Shown piece after piece: positions 37,861 to 47,485 of a DNA stretch of 64,000 nucleotides. The DNA is from Colwellia psychrerythraea (lineage in GTDB: Bacteria; Pseudomonadota; Gammaproteobacteria; Enterobacterales; Alteromonadaceae), in contig MAAF01000065.1 in the NCBI GenBank assembly GCA_002163005.1, positions 1 through 64,000 of the forward strand, written 5' to 3'. The notes beneath the pieces are model-generated. The model was not told the origin of the DNA. It saw only the letters and a program-made list of their open reading frames with translations, and searched no databases. Position 1 is the first letter of the stretch. Each line of letters begins with the position of its first letter. Made by a program: the position numbers and the translations under genes.

Positions 37861-39264
37861 TTGCTACTCTTTAAAAAATCACTTGCCATCTTGTTTATCA
37901 TCAGCAGTTTTTATGCTCAACAAGTAAGTGCGCAAGAAACTCAATTATCACCCGCTGATGATTTACAACAAGCACTTAATAATAGCCAGAATGGCGATGT
38001 TATTACATTAGGGCCTGGGAGTTACTTCGGTAATTTCATCATAACCAAACAAGTGACACTTCGTAGCATCAATAAAGGCGAAGCTATTATAGACTCTCAA
38101 GGTAAAGGTCATGGTTTATGGCTCAAAAACTCACAGATCACCATAGAAAACCTAACCATAACCAACTGGGGTAATGACTTAACTGAGCAAAATTCTGGTA
38201 TCTATTCTCACGGTAAAATAGACAATAACAAAGTGCCAAGTTTAACCATTAGAAGTAATATTTTAATCGGGGATGGTTTTGGCATCTGGCTTAATCAAGC
38301 TGACAAAGCGATTGTTAGCCATAACCGCGTTAAAGGAAATTTAACATTACGTTCAGCTGACAGAGGGAACGGTATTCAAATTGCCAATGTCACTAATAGC
38401 CATGTTTTTCTTAACGAAGTTAGTGAAACCCGTGACGGTGTTTATGTTATTTCCAGTCAAAATAATATTATTGAACAAAATACCATGCACCATTTACGCT
38501 ACGGTATTCATTATATGTATTCTTATGATAATACAGTAAAAAATAACACTGCTTACGATACTCGTGCAGGTTACGCTTTAATGAGTTCACGTCGATTAAC
38601 CATTACTGGCAATAAAACAACCGACAGCGAAGATTATGGTTTTTTACTGAATTTTATTACCCAATCTACTTTTAGTCATAACTATGTTAAAAACGTTTGG
38701 ACAAAACCTGAAAACAAAGTGCTTGGCCGCGATGGTAAAGGTTTATTTGTTTATAACTCAGGCTACAATACAGTAAAACACAATATTATTGATACCGCTG
38801 AAATAGGCATACACCTTACGGCGGGCTCAGAAAACATCAAAATATTCGGTAATAGCTTTATCAATAATCCTACCCAAGTTAAATATGTTTCCAATAAAAA
38901 ACAAGAATGGAGCAAAGATGGTCGAGGTAATTACTGGAGTAATTATTTAGGCTGGGATATGGGGAATGATGGCATCGGCGATACTATTTTTGAACCGAAC
39001 GACGGTATAGATAAACTCGTCTGGCAATACCCAGAAATGAAAATGATTATGGACAGCCCTGCAATTTTGATTTTGCGCTGGGTTCAAAGACAATTTCCGG
39101 TACTCAAACCACCGGGCGTTAAAGACAGCTTCCCATTAATGAGCGCCCCTAGTTTAACAAAAAACCAGCAAGCCGCTACACCACTTGCTGTTACAACCTC
39201 TACCTTTACAAAAAGTAATTCTGCGCAGTCAGCAAACACCACTAGCGCAAGCTTAAAGGAATAA
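37861..39264 (+). CDS. nosD: NosD, periplasmic copper-site maturation protein
   Basis: 467 residues. A signal peptide (ending Q-V-S-A-Q) leads to a right-handed parallel beta-helix made of CASH/PbH1 repeats, rich in N-N-x-I/V and G-I-x-x-x patterns from about 55 to 350. A low-complexity Ser/Thr tail is at the end. NosD works with the NosFY transporter to supply sulfur and copper for the CuZ site of NosZ. The start appears to be TTG at 37861, and the ribosome site is weak. nosF begins 4 bp after its stop. Confidence 0.94.
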   Translation: MLLFKKSLAILFIISSFYAQQVSAQETQLSPADDLQQALNNSQNGDVITLGPGSYFGNFIITKQVTLRSINKGEAIIDSQGKGHGLWLKNSQITIENLTITNWGNDLTEQNSGIYSHGKIDNNKVPSLTIRSNILIGDGFGIWLNQADKAIVSHNRVKGNLTLRSADRGNGIQIANVTNSHVFLNEVSETRDGVYVISSQNNIIEQNTMHHLRYGIHYMYSYDNTVKNNTAYDTRAGYALMSSRRLTITGNKTTDSEDYGFLLNFITQSTFSHNYVKNVWTKPENKVLGRDGKGLFVYNSGYNTVKHNIIDTAEIGIHLTAGSENIKIFGNSFINNPTQVKYVSNKKQEWSKDGRGNYWSNYLGWDMGNDGIGDTIFEPNDGIDKLVWQYPEMKMIMDSPAILILRWVQRQFPVLKPPGVKDSFPLMSAPSLTKNQQAATPLAVTTSTFTKSNSAQSANTTSASLKE

Positions 39265-39268
39265 TTTT

Positions 39269-40183
39269 ATGAGTACTCCACTAGTATCACTTACCGACGC
39301 AGGTATAAGCTACCAGCAACTCGATGCTTTAAAGTCAGTGACAATGCACTTGAACCAAGGTGAGGTTATGGGTTTATTTGGCCATAACGGCGCCGGTAAA
39401 ACCACCATGATGAAACTCATCCTAGGGGTTATTTCTCCAAGTCGTGGCACGGTTGAAGTCATGGGCATGGCACCTGATTCAAAAGAAGCGTGGCATTGTC
39501 GCAGTAAAGTTGGTTACTTACCTGAAAACGTGAGCTTTTATGAACAACTTACCGGCTTAGAAGTATTAACCTACTTTGCAAAATTAAAAGGTTTCAATAA
39601 AAAACAAGCTATTGATTTACTTGAGCAAGTGGGTATTACCCATGCGATGAAAAGACAAGTAAAAACGTACTCAAAGGGTATGCGTCAACGTTTAGGTTTA
39701 GCACAAGCATTTATCGGTGAGCCGAAGTTATTATTACTTGATGAGCCAACCGTTGGCTTAGATCCCATTGCTACCCGTGATTTTTATAAAACAGTGGATC
39801 AATTAAAATCAAACGGCTCTAGTGTCATTCTATGTTCTCACGTTTTGCCTGGTGTTGAACAGCATATTGATCGGGCGATGATTTTATCGACTGGTCAATT
39901 ATTAGCTATGGGTACGTTAGCCCAATTGCGCCAACAAGCAGCGTTACCTGTTGCTATCAAACCCTTTGGACTTAATGGCTCAGTGGTTAATGACAGCAAA
40001 CTAAATAGTTTTTTAACTGCCAACTGTCCAAACACTTTATTGGTACCTGAACAGGAAAAAATGAAGGTATTAAAGCAACTACTCAGTCATGAAGGCTTAG
40101 ATGATTTACAGGTAGAGACTGCAAATTTAGAGCAAGTTTATCAGCACTTCCTGTTGAAACATGAAAGTGGAGAGAAAAAATAA
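39269..40183 (+). CDS. nosF: NosF, ABC transporter ATP-binding subunit
   Basis: 304 residues. Walker A is G-H-N-G-A-G-K-T-T near residues 37-45, the ABC signature is Y-S-K-G-M-R-Q-R-L, Walker B is L-L-L-L-D-E-P-T-V-G-L-D-P, and the H-loop is in C-S-H-V-L-P-G. It powers NosY and, with NosD, builds the CuZ centre of NosZ. Its stop overlaps the start of nosY (TAATG), so the two are co-translated. Confidence 0.95.
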   Translation: MSTPLVSLTDAGISYQQLDALKSVTMHLNQGEVMGLFGHNGAGKTTMMKLILGVISPSRGTVEVMGMAPDSKEAWHCRSKVGYLPENVSFYEQLTGLEVLTYFAKLKGFNKKQAIDLLEQVGITHAMKRQVKTYSKGMRQRLGLAQAFIGEPKLLLLDEPTVGLDPIATRDFYKTVDQLKSNGSSVILCSHVLPGVEQHIDRAMILSTGQLLAMGTLAQLRQQAALPVAIKPFGLNGSVVNDSKLNSFLTANCPNTLLVPEQEKMKVLKQLLSHEGLDDLQVETANLEQVYQHFLLKHESGEKK

Positions 40184-41001
40184 TGAGACAAATATTAACC
40201 GTTGCCAATAAAGAGTTTCACGATGGTTTAAGAAATCGTTGGTTAATCTCAATTACACTCATTTTTGCTCTACTGTCTATTGGCTTAACCTACTTTGGCG
40301 CTGCAGCCTCTGGTGCTGTTGGCGTAGCTTCACTTTCAACAACGGTAGCCAGTTTAGCCAGTTTAGCTGTTTTTCTTATTCCACTTATTGCCTTGCTGCT
40401 CAGCTACGATAGCTTTGTCGGTGAACAAGAAAGTGGTACCTTGTTGTTGCTATTGACCTACCCATTAAGTAAAAGCCAATTATTACTCGGTAAGTTTATC
40501 GGCCAAGGCAGTATTATCGCCCTAGCGACCTTGCTTGGTTTTGGCTCATCGGCGGTATTGCTGTATTTCCAACTCGGCGATATACAAGTATTAACAAGCT
40601 TCTCAGTATTTATTGTTAGTGCAATTTTATTGGGCTTAAGTTTTACTGCAATTTCTTATTTAATTAGTTTATCGGTCAGTGAAAAATCTAAAGCCGCTGG
40701 TTTTGCTTTAATCACTTGGTTCTTGTTTGCGCTTGCCTTTGATTTAGCGTTATTAGCTTTACTTGTTGGCGTTGAGCAAGGTATTACCCAAGCCGGTTTA
40801 ACGCAATTGATGATGCTTAATCCTGCGGATATTTTCCGTTTGGTAAACCTTTCAGGGCTTGATAGCAGTGATGTTAACGGCGCTCTTGCTGTTGCCATTA
40901 ATGCCAGTCTCTCCCAAGGACAGTTATTCACCGCTTTATTTGCTTGGGTTGCATTACCCTTGAGCATTGCCATATTTATTTTCAAAAGGAAAAAACTTTA
41001 A
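40183..41001 (+). CDS. nosY: NosY, ABC transporter permease
   Basis: A 272-residue inner-membrane protein with about six helices. It opens with the typical ABC-2 permease sequence V-A-N-K-E-F-H-D-G-L-R-N-R-W. It also has the family segment S-Y-D-S-F-V-G-E-Q-E-S-G-T-L-L-L-L-L-T-Y. It pairs with NosF and NosD in NosZ maturation. It overlaps nosF and nosL by one base each, so the reading is tightly coupled. Confidence 0.95.
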   Translation: MRQILTVANKEFHDGLRNRWLISITLIFALLSIGLTYFGAAASGAVGVASLSTTVASLASLAVFLIPLIALLLSYDSFVGEQESGTLLLLLTYPLSKSQLLLGKFIGQGSIIALATLLGFGSSAVLLYFQLGDIQVLTSFSVFIVSAILLGLSFTAISYLISLSVSEKSKAAGFALITWFLFALAFDLALLALLVGVEQGITQAGLTQLMMLNPADIFRLVNLSGLDSSDVNGALAVAINASLSQGQLFTALFAWVALPLSIAIFIFKRKKL

Positions 41002-41504
41002 TGTCTGCAATTTTTAAAACGCTCGGTGCACTTTTTTGTTTAATCATCATCTCTGCTTGTTCAGATAATTCAGCACAACAAGCCGTTATTCATAAAGCGG
41101 TTGCCATGGAAAGCAGCGATGAATGTCACTTATGTGGCATGCTTATCACCAACTTTGATGGCCCTAAAGGCGAAGTTTTTAGAAAAGAACAAGGTGATAA
41201 GGTTTTTAAGTTCTGCTCTACCCGCGACATGTTTAGCTATTATTTAGACCCTGAAAATACCCGTAATGTCAGTCAAATACTGGTACATGATATGAGTAAA
41301 ATGCCTTGGGGCAGTGACAGTATTGATGATAAATACTTTATTGATGCTAAAACTGCTTGGTATGTTACTGGCTCTGAAAAAACAGGGGCAATGGGGAAAA
41401 CGTTAGCGAGCTTTAGTTTACAAACTGATGCTCAAGCGTTTGCCAGTGAGTTTGGCGGTAAAGTACTTAGCTTTAAAGACGTGAATCAAGATAGTCTTTG
41501 GTAG
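41001..41504 (+). CDS. nosL: NosL, outer-membrane copper chaperone lipoprotein
   Basis: 167 residues from ATG 41001, which overlaps the nosY stop (TAATG). A lipobox I-S-A-C puts the lipid on Cys20. The copper-binding motif C-H-L-C-G-M is at residues 42-47, with a following Met/His-rich region. NosL delivers Cu(I) for the NosZ centres. It is the last gene of nosDFYL. A hairpin follows at 41521-41560. A longer start 19 codons upstream would lie within nosY and lacks the signal peptide form. Confidence 0.93.
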   Translation: MSAIFKTLGALFCLIIISACSDNSAQQAVIHKAVAMESSDECHLCGMLITNFDGPKGEVFRKEQGDKVFKFCSTRDMFSYYLDPENTRNVSQILVHDMSKMPWGSDSIDDKYFIDAKTAWYVTGSEKTGAMGKTLASFSLQTDAQAFASEFGGKVLSFKDVNQDSLW

Positions 41505-41520
41505 ATAGAAAGTAAAATTT

Positions 41521-41560
41521 CCCCCTTTAAAATATCACCTAACATTGATGTTAAAGGGGG
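41521..41560. terminator. Hairpin between nosL and the TraB/GumN gene
   Basis: Perfect 10-bp arms CCCCCTTTAA/TTAAAGGGGG with a 20-base loop between convergent genes. There is no long T tract on either side, so it may be a weak bidirectional terminator. Confidence 0.55.
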
Positions 41561-41578
41561 CAAATTAGATAAATGACA

Positions 41579-42469
41579 TTACAGCTTTTCTACGCGATAC
41601 CCTTTAGCTTTCAATAACGCTAAAACACTTTTATCACCCGCGAGATGCGCGACGCCCACTAAAACAAATTCTTTATCTGTGCTTTTACCATTGCCAGCAA
41701 ACATGCGTTCAATCTGTGATATCCATGTTTGATTTCTATCAGTTAGTAATTTTTTAAATGTTTTAGGATCATCTTTCATAGGCAGAATAGCTAACTTGTT
41801 AAGCTGTTGTTCATCACCTACTCGCCAGGCTTTAAGTAAGCCTAAAAACATCGCTTTAAAGTCTGTCATTTGCTCAAGGTTTGACTTGATGAAACGGTCT
41901 TCATCACCAATACCCATATTAGCAATCATATTCATTTGAAACTCGGCACTCTCCAAGTACGCTATGCCTTTATTGTCCCTATTGGCTTGTTTGCTATAGA
42001 AGATATCAACACCTTCTCCTGATAGCTGTGCTTTTTTCGCTTCTAATAACGCCAGCATGGTGACCAAAAGTCCAGGTTTAAAGTGTTCAAACATAGCTAG
42101 TTCAACACCTAAAGAAGAAACATACTGACTGAGTTTTTGTTGTGTTTTCGTTGATAAAAAACTGCTAATAGTTTTGCCATTGCTATAAGTCATTTGTTGC
42201 ATCATATTCAGTTGAAATTCTGCATCACTGGCATCGGGCAATTTAGCCTCTAACACTATGCTATCGCTTTGTTTATAAGCTTGGTCAAATTCTTTTGGTA
42301 GTGGAAGTTCTGATGGTGGCAAAATATGTACTGTACCGCCGATAAAAATATAGTCATTGCCTTTACTGACTTTCCAAACTGATGATTGTGCATGTGCCGT
42401 TAAAGAAACAAAACTCATTGCAATAAGTGTTGCACCGATAAATAGATGCTTATAAGTACTTTTAATCAT
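41579..42469 (-). CDS. TraB/GumN family protein, exported
   Basis: 296 residues with a signal peptide (about 1-27, ending T-A-H-A-Q). It has the family pattern: an early G-G-T-V-H-I-L-P, E-A-K-L-P, and a late V-G-V-A-H-L-A-G-D-K-S-V-L. These His/Glu residues resemble a metal-dependent protease-like active site (TIKI/TraB/GumN superfamily), but the bacterial role is not known. It is convergent with the nos operon and a single gene. Confidence 0.85.
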   Translation of the reverse strand: MIKSTYKHLFIGATLIAMSFVSLTAHAQSSVWKVSKGNDYIFIGGTVHILPPSELPLPKEFDQAYKQSDSIVLEAKLPDASDAEFQLNMMQQMTYSNGKTISSFLSTKTQQKLSQYVSSLGVELAMFEHFKPGLLVTMLALLEAKKAQLSGEGVDIFYSKQANRDNKGIAYLESAEFQMNMIANMGIGDEDRFIKSNLEQMTDFKAMFLGLLKAWRVGDEQQLNKLAILPMKDDPKTFKKLLTDRNQTWISQIERMFAGNGKSTDKEFVLVGVAHLAGDKSVLALLKAKGYRVEKL

Positions 42470-42614
42470 TAAATATCCTTATTCTTTTCTGTAAATAATG
42501 CAGCTCAAGGTTAAAAATCGCTGTAATCCGGCTATAAAATTTTGTCGGTTTCCCTGTTCAAACCTTAAGCCAGTTGTTAGGCTAGCGTTTTACTTCTAGC
42601 ACACTCTTTACTCT

Positions 42615-43190
42615 ATGTTGACTAACTTACTTATGGGATTAACATTGCCGATAAAATTATTACTACTCTACCTATTTGTTTTAAATTTATCTAGTTGTAG
42701 CTCAATGAACAACCCTGTGGTTTATCATACTAGTTTTGATTTTTCTCAAGTAAAAAAATACAGCTTTTACCAAAACCATTCAAAATTCTTTGATAGCCAA
42801 AGCCTGAGTCATGCCCAGCGAAATCGTATTGAAATAGCAATAGAGAAGAGTCTTAACGCACAAGCATTTATTTATAGTGATATTGATAACGCCGACATCA
42901 TCGTTACCTATTATCTAGTTAAGGGTAAACGCCAAGATTACAAAGATTATAATAAAGCGGTACTATTTTGTCCGCACTGCTTAAAAGCCAATACTTGGCA
43001 ACAAGAAAACGATGAATGGTCAACTTATCCGGGTGGCTTAATTATTGATTTAGTCGATCCTAAACGCAACCGCTCTGTGTGGCGCAGTATATATCCGCTG
43101 AAATTCGAAGCAAAAGATAACAGCACAACACAAAATGAAAAAATAATGACAGCGGTTGATATTATGCTAACTCAATATCCTGGAAACTAG
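42615..43190 (+). CDS. DUF4136 family lipoprotein
   Basis: 191 residues. A hydrophobic start and the lipobox L-S-S-C give a lipidated Cys28. The DUF4136 domain follows: F-D-F-S-Q-V-K-K-Y-S-F, A-D-I-I-V-T-Y-Y-L, and later S-V-W-R-S-I-Y. The unusual C-P-H-C pair in the middle is not typical for the family. The function is unknown; members are envelope lipoproteins. Its TAG stop overlaps the first bases of the palindromic element at 43189-43454. Confidence 0.8.
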   Translation: MLTNLLMGLTLPIKLLLLYLFVLNLSSCSSMNNPVVYHTSFDFSQVKKYSFYQNHSKFFDSQSLSHAQRNRIEIAIEKSLNAQAFIYSDIDNADIIVTYYLVKGKRQDYKDYNKAVLFCPHCLKANTWQQENDEWSTYPGGLIIDLVDPKRNRSVWRSIYPLKFEAKDNSTTQNEKIMTAVDIMLTQYPGN

Positions 43191-43454
43191 GGACTGTTGA
43201 ATTTTCGAGATTGTTTTTGCAGCGATTTGTTGGGTATTTATACAAGACAGAGCCTTTGTAATGTGGTTATTCCACAGAAAAAGGCGATAACGTAGTAAAA
43301 ATGACCAACAAACGCTGTCCGAAGGATTCGGCTAAAAGCGCCTTACTCTTTGTTGAGTAGTATTTGCTTAGAATGACTAGGCTACACACTACTCGCCGCG
43401 ATTAAAGCGCTTTTATCCTGAACAAAATTTAACCGCGAAAGTTCAACCGCCCCT
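43189..43454. mobile_element. 266-bp palindromic element of family C
   Basis: Left AGGGACTGTTGAATTTTCG and right (CGAAAGTTCAACCGCCCCT) are inverted repeats. The centre has CCTTT/AAAGG and GTGG/CCAC stems around GGTTATTCC, the same loop as in families A and B, and ends with the same AACG-GT type sequence. A transposase is absent. Its left edge overlaps the stop of the DUF4136 gene. Confidence 0.7.
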
Positions 43455-43555
43455 AAATACTGACACAAAAATATTTATTTATCCCAAGCTCTATTCAAGC
43501 CGCTTTTACCGATTTATAATACTTAATCAATAAAGCATAAGAACCTTAATCAAAT

Positions 43556-43879
43556 ATGAACTACCCAGATGACGAAACAGGCCAAGTATTAGCCGAAATG
43601 CACCAAGCAGGTATAGACTTGAGCCAATCACATGATGTGGTATTTTTTCATTTGTTTGAGAAAGAAAGCCAAGCACAGGCGATGGCTGATCATATAAATG
43701 AGCACTTACCCGAAGTAAAATGTAACTTGCACCCAGATCAAACCCCTAATGTTTGGGATGTTGATTGTACCGTTGTGATGACACCATCATATGAAGCTAT
43801 TGTTGCACAAGAAGAAGCTTTTGAAAAAATCGCTATCCAGTTTACTGGTTACAGTGATGGCTGGGGGATTGAAGCTTAA
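43556..43879 (+). CDS. RraB-like ribonuclease E inhibitor family protein
   Basis: A 107-residue cytoplasmic protein that matches the RraB domain pattern: M-N-Y-P-D-D-E-T-G-Q-V-L at the start, an acidic first helix, a central beta region with D-V-D-C-T-V-V-M-T, and the ending T-G-Y-S-D-G-W-G-I. The ending resembles the Y-D-G-W-G end of RraB. RraB binds RNase E and changes RNA decay. The protein is somewhat shorter than E. coli RraB, so it may be a family member with another target. plsC follows after 22 bp. Confidence 0.75.
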   Translation: MNYPDDETGQVLAEMHQAGIDLSQSHDVVFFHLFEKESQAQAMADHINEHLPEVKCNLHPDQTPNVWDVDCTVVMTPSYEAIVAQEEAFEKIAIQFTGYSDGWGIEA

Positions 43880-43901
43880 CTACAGCTTCTGAACTATATT
43901 C

Positions 43902-44558
43902 ATGTTTGCCTTCTATTTAAAAAAATACAAAATGTATGTTGCCATAGCAGCCCAGTCTGTCGCTTTGTCTTTATCTATGCGCCACGGAGTCAGGTTCAAT
44001 CGATTACGTAGAATATTTACTGCTATGATTGTGCGCAGTGTTGGTGCTCGCGTTAACCTTACTGGTACTATCGATGCTGATACTGATATTTTAATTGTTA
44101 ATCATCAAAGTATGTTTGATATCTTCTCTCTTGAAGAGGTGGTGGGTAATGATACTCGTTTTATTGGTAGAACAGGTATTATGGATAAATGGCCTGTTTC
44201 TCGCATCGTCGATAGAGTTGGCCATATTACCGTCGATCAAAAAGACAGCCGTGCCATCATCAAACTATTGAAAGACGTAAAAATTTGCAAAGGTAAAAAA
44301 GTCATCATCTTTCCTGAAGGAACTCGCTCACAATCAGGAAAAATTGAACCCTTTGAAGCGGGTACAAAATTACTGGTTGAAAAGCTCAAACTTAAGGCGC
44401 AACCCGTTGTTATTAGAAATATCTTAGATGTTTATAATGAGTCAAATAAAACAGCTACTTCAGGTACCATTGAGATAGAAGCTTTACCTGCAGTCACCAT
44501 TGCTGATAATTGGTACGAAGACATACAACAACAAATGAACAAAACGTTTAGCCAATAG
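43902..44558 (+). CDS. plsC: 1-acyl-glycerol-3-phosphate acyltransferase
   Basis: A 218-residue membrane-associated acyltransferase with the catalytic motif N-H-Q-S-M-F-D (H-x4-D) near residue 67 and F-P-E-G-T-R-S near 145. It adds the second acyl chain to lysophosphatidic acid to make phosphatidic acid. The N-terminal hydrophobic stretch is short. It is 22 bp behind the RraB-like gene, probably in one operon. Whether it is the main PlsC or a paralogue cannot be told. Confidence 0.88.
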   Translation: MFAFYLKKYKMYVAIAAQSVALSLSMRHGVRFNRLRRIFTAMIVRSVGARVNLTGTIDADTDILIVNHQSMFDIFSLEEVVGNDTRFIGRTGIMDKWPVSRIVDRVGHITVDQKDSRAIIKLLKDVKICKGKKVIIFPEGTRSQSGKIEPFEAGTKLLVEKLKLKAQPVVIRNILDVYNESNKTATSGTIEIEALPAVTIADNWYEDIQQQMNKTFSQ

Positions 44559-44702
44559 CTTCAGAGCATTGGCTAATTAGTCATCAGACCCACTAATTGC
44601 GGCAATATGTCACACTACGTAATTGTTTGTAACTGATAAAATCTCGGCACCTTTTTAACTCGTTACAACGACGAGTTGTTTTACTTAGCTTGGTGCTTCC
44701 CA

Positions 44703-47366
44703 ATGAAAAAATCCCTCTTATTTACCACCATACTCATGGCGTTCAACAGTCCTCATGTTTATGCTAATGTGCTTGAGCAGAATTTGGCGGAAGAAATTGA
44801 AAAAATCTCCATTACTGGCTCTCATATCAAACGAGCAGATTTTGAAACAGCCAGCCCTATCAGTGTTATCACCGCCGAACAAATAGCCCTTACCGGCATA
44901 GTCAATGTCGAAGACTTATTACAACGTATGCCTTTTTCAGCCGGTGTTGCTGGTAATGCCACTAACGCTTACTGGACCAGTGGCGGTTATGGTACTGCAC
45001 AAGTCAATTTACGTGGTATGGGCATTAAACGGACGCTGATATTACTTAACGGTCGACGTATGGTTAATGGGGGCACTGGTGCAAATAGTTCAGTAGATCT
45101 GAACACTATTCCCACCGGACTGATTGAGCGTATCGATATTTTAAAAGATGGCGCTTCTGCCATTTACGGTGCAGATGCGGTAGCTGGTGTGGTTAATATC
45201 ATTACCAAGAGTGATCTTGAAGGTGCGACTTTTACTGCCAAAGCAGGCGCATCTGATGAAGGTGACGGTGAGCATCAAGAACTCAGTTTAAACATTGGTT
45301 CTTCATTTGATCGTGGTAATTTCGTTTTTAGTGCTAATTACGTAAATACTGAGGCGGTCAGACAGTCAGATAGAATTGATTGTGCCAAAAAAGAAATTAT
45401 TAACGATGATGGTACCAGCCAACTCGCTTGTTTTGGTAGCTCCTCTACCGAGGGTGGACGTGCTTTATTGGCTGATGGCCAAAGTGTGCAATTTAATCAA
45501 AACCCTCAAGGTGATGGTAATAGCTATGAAACTTACGACAGTAGTAAACATGCTTTTACTTGGATACCTTACTTAAATGCTGTTAGTCCAAGTAAACGCA
45601 TTAACTTGGCGACAACACTTAATTATCAATTAACGGAGCAAATTAATTTATTTACCGAAGCCATGTATAGTAATCGACAATCTGAACAGATTGTTACTCC
45701 TCGAAGCATTGGCGGCATTATGGTGTCCAAGGATTTTGCTTATAATCCAACAGGACAAGATCTTGAACTAACAAAACGTCGTAATACCGAACTCGGCGCG
45801 CCTTTCTTTTTTCAAGAGACTGATACCACACGCCTTGTTTTAGGGCTTAATGGTGAATTCAGTAACGACTGGCACTGGGATATGGCTTATAACTATAGCC
45901 GTAATACTGGTAACGATGGCTGGACCTTCGATTTAGATAAGGAAAGAGCGAGCCATACCCTTGATGAGAACGTTTGTAGCTCTGATGCTGGTGCGAGCAT
46001 TCCTTGTGGTGATTGGTTTGGTGTCGGTGAGTTAAGTCCCGAGGTTATTGATTACGTTAAATATCGTCGTGAAGGTAATGGCGGCAATGAACTCAAATCA
46101 TTTACTTTAAACTTAACTGGTGACATTACTCAGTTACCTGCGGGTACCCTAGCCTTTGCGACAGGACTTGAAAGTCGATACGAAAGTGGCTGGCGTAATC
46201 CAGATTCGACGGTATTACGTAATGGTGGAGAAGATAGCATTAATGGCCATTATAACGTCAATGAAGTCTACGCTGAGTTTTCAATTCCTTTACTCGCCGG
46301 CTTACCCTTTGTTAAATCTCTTAATGCTGAAGTTGCCACCCGCTATGCTGATTACAGCACCTTTGGCGATAAGACGACTTACAAAATTGGCTTAACTTGG
46401 CAAATTATCGATAGTTTAATGTTGCGTGGTGTTAAATCCACCGCCTTTAGAGTGCCAATGTTAACCGAGCAGTTTGGTGGCACCAACTCTGAAAATCTTC
46501 GCACTATTGACCCCTGTGAAAATGCCACTGGTACCATTGCTACTAATTGTTTAGCCGATGGCATCGCTGTTGATTTTGTGCAAGATGGCACTACGGTATT
46601 AACCGCTGTCGGCGGTAATCCTGAAGTAGAGCCTGAATCAGCTGAAACGTTAACATTAGGTCTTGTATGGCAAGCAAGTTTTGTTGAGGGGTTATCAGCA
46701 ACCATTGACTATTTTGATATAGAAGTTGAAGAAGCTATTACCTCGGTCAATGGCTCTGATGTTCTTAAACTTTGTTATAGCGACCCTGTTGCCTACAGTG
46801 ATTACTGTAATAGCTTTGAACGCCATAGTATTAGTAAACAGGTGACTTCACTTAATCAACGTCCTGTTAATGCGGCTTGGGAAAAAGTCAGCGGGTTAGA
46901 CTTCAATATGCAATACCAAGGATCACTATTTAATTTAACCACCAAGGTTGATTTAGAAGCGACTCATCTACTTAATCATGAGAATAAGCCATTACCAGGG
47001 CAAGCAACCCATGAGTTATTAGGTCTAATTACCGAAGATCAAGGCAGTTATACCGAGTGGCGCGCTAATTTAGGCTTTACTTTACAGGCAAAAGATTGGG
47101 GCACTTATTATGCCATTCGCTATATTGGTACTGCGGATGATGCCAATGGCGGCGGTCCTATTGGCAGTTCAGTGCCCAGTATCTTTTATCATGATATTCA
47201 AGGCAGTTATTATTTAACTGACGATGTCAGCCTATCTGCAGGTATCGACAATATATTTGATAAAAAGGCACCGTTCTTAACCTCATGGAATGATGCCAAT
47301 ACTGATGTGATGACGTATGACTTACATGGCCGACGTGGTTATGTGAAGGTCAGTGTTAGCTTTTAG
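44703..47366 (+). CDS. Large TonB-dependent outer-membrane receptor
   Basis: 887 residues from ATG 44703. It has a signal peptide (MKKSLLFTTILMAFNSPHVYA) and a TonB box-like I-E-K-I-S-I-T-G-S. The plug has R-G-M-G-I-K-R-T-L-I-L-L-N-G-R-R-M, D-L-N-T-I-P and D-I-L-K-D-G-A-S-A-I-Y-G-A-D-A-V-A-G-V. The barrel ends in ...V-K-V-S-V-S-F. This subgroup is frequent in Alteromonadales and Caulobacter and often imports carbohydrate or peptide breakdown products, so the substrate is uncertain. No Fur-type box is seen. An upstream TTG start would add nine residues before the signal peptide and is rejected. Confidence 0.92.
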   Translation: MKKSLLFTTILMAFNSPHVYANVLEQNLAEEIEKISITGSHIKRADFETASPISVITAEQIALTGIVNVEDLLQRMPFSAGVAGNATNAYWTSGGYGTAQVNLRGMGIKRTLILLNGRRMVNGGTGANSSVDLNTIPTGLIERIDILKDGASAIYGADAVAGVVNIITKSDLEGATFTAKAGASDEGDGEHQELSLNIGSSFDRGNFVFSANYVNTEAVRQSDRIDCAKKEIINDDGTSQLACFGSSSTEGGRALLADGQSVQFNQNPQGDGNSYETYDSSKHAFTWIPYLNAVSPSKRINLATTLNYQLTEQINLFTEAMYSNRQSEQIVTPRSIGGIMVSKDFAYNPTGQDLELTKRRNTELGAPFFFQETDTTRLVLGLNGEFSNDWHWDMAYNYSRNTGNDGWTFDLDKERASHTLDENVCSSDAGASIPCGDWFGVGELSPEVIDYVKYRREGNGGNELKSFTLNLTGDITQLPAGTLAFATGLESRYESGWRNPDSTVLRNGGEDSINGHYNVNEVYAEFSIPLLAGLPFVKSLNAEVATRYADYSTFGDKTTYKIGLTWQIIDSLMLRGVKSTAFRVPMLTEQFGGTNSENLRTIDPCENATGTIATNCLADGIAVDFVQDGTTVLTAVGGNPEVEPESAETLTLGLVWQASFVEGLSATIDYFDIEVEEAITSVNGSDVLKLCYSDPVAYSDYCNSFERHSISKQVTSLNQRPVNAAWEKVSGLDFNMQYQGSLFNLTTKVDLEATHLLNHENKPLPGQATHELLGLITEDQGSYTEWRANLGFTLQAKDWGTYYAIRYIGTADDANGGGPIGSSVPSIFYHDIQGSYYLTDDVSLSAGIDNIFDKKAPFLTSWNDANTDVMTYDLHGRRGYVKVSVSF

Positions 47367-47405
47367 CTTTTAGCTTTTTACTAGGAAGCGTTAACGTTTA
47401 TGATG

Positions 47406-47440
47406 AAAGCCAGTACTCATTGAGAATACTGGCTTTTTTT
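47406..47440 (+). terminator. Terminator after the large TonB receptor gene
   Basis: Perfect 10-bp arms AAAGCCAGTA/TACTGGCTTT with an 11-base loop, followed by TTTT and TACTTTTTCTT. Confidence 0.88.
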
Positions 47441-47485
47441 ACTTTTTCTTAAATAATTGAAGAATCAGATAGAGAGTTGGTAATT

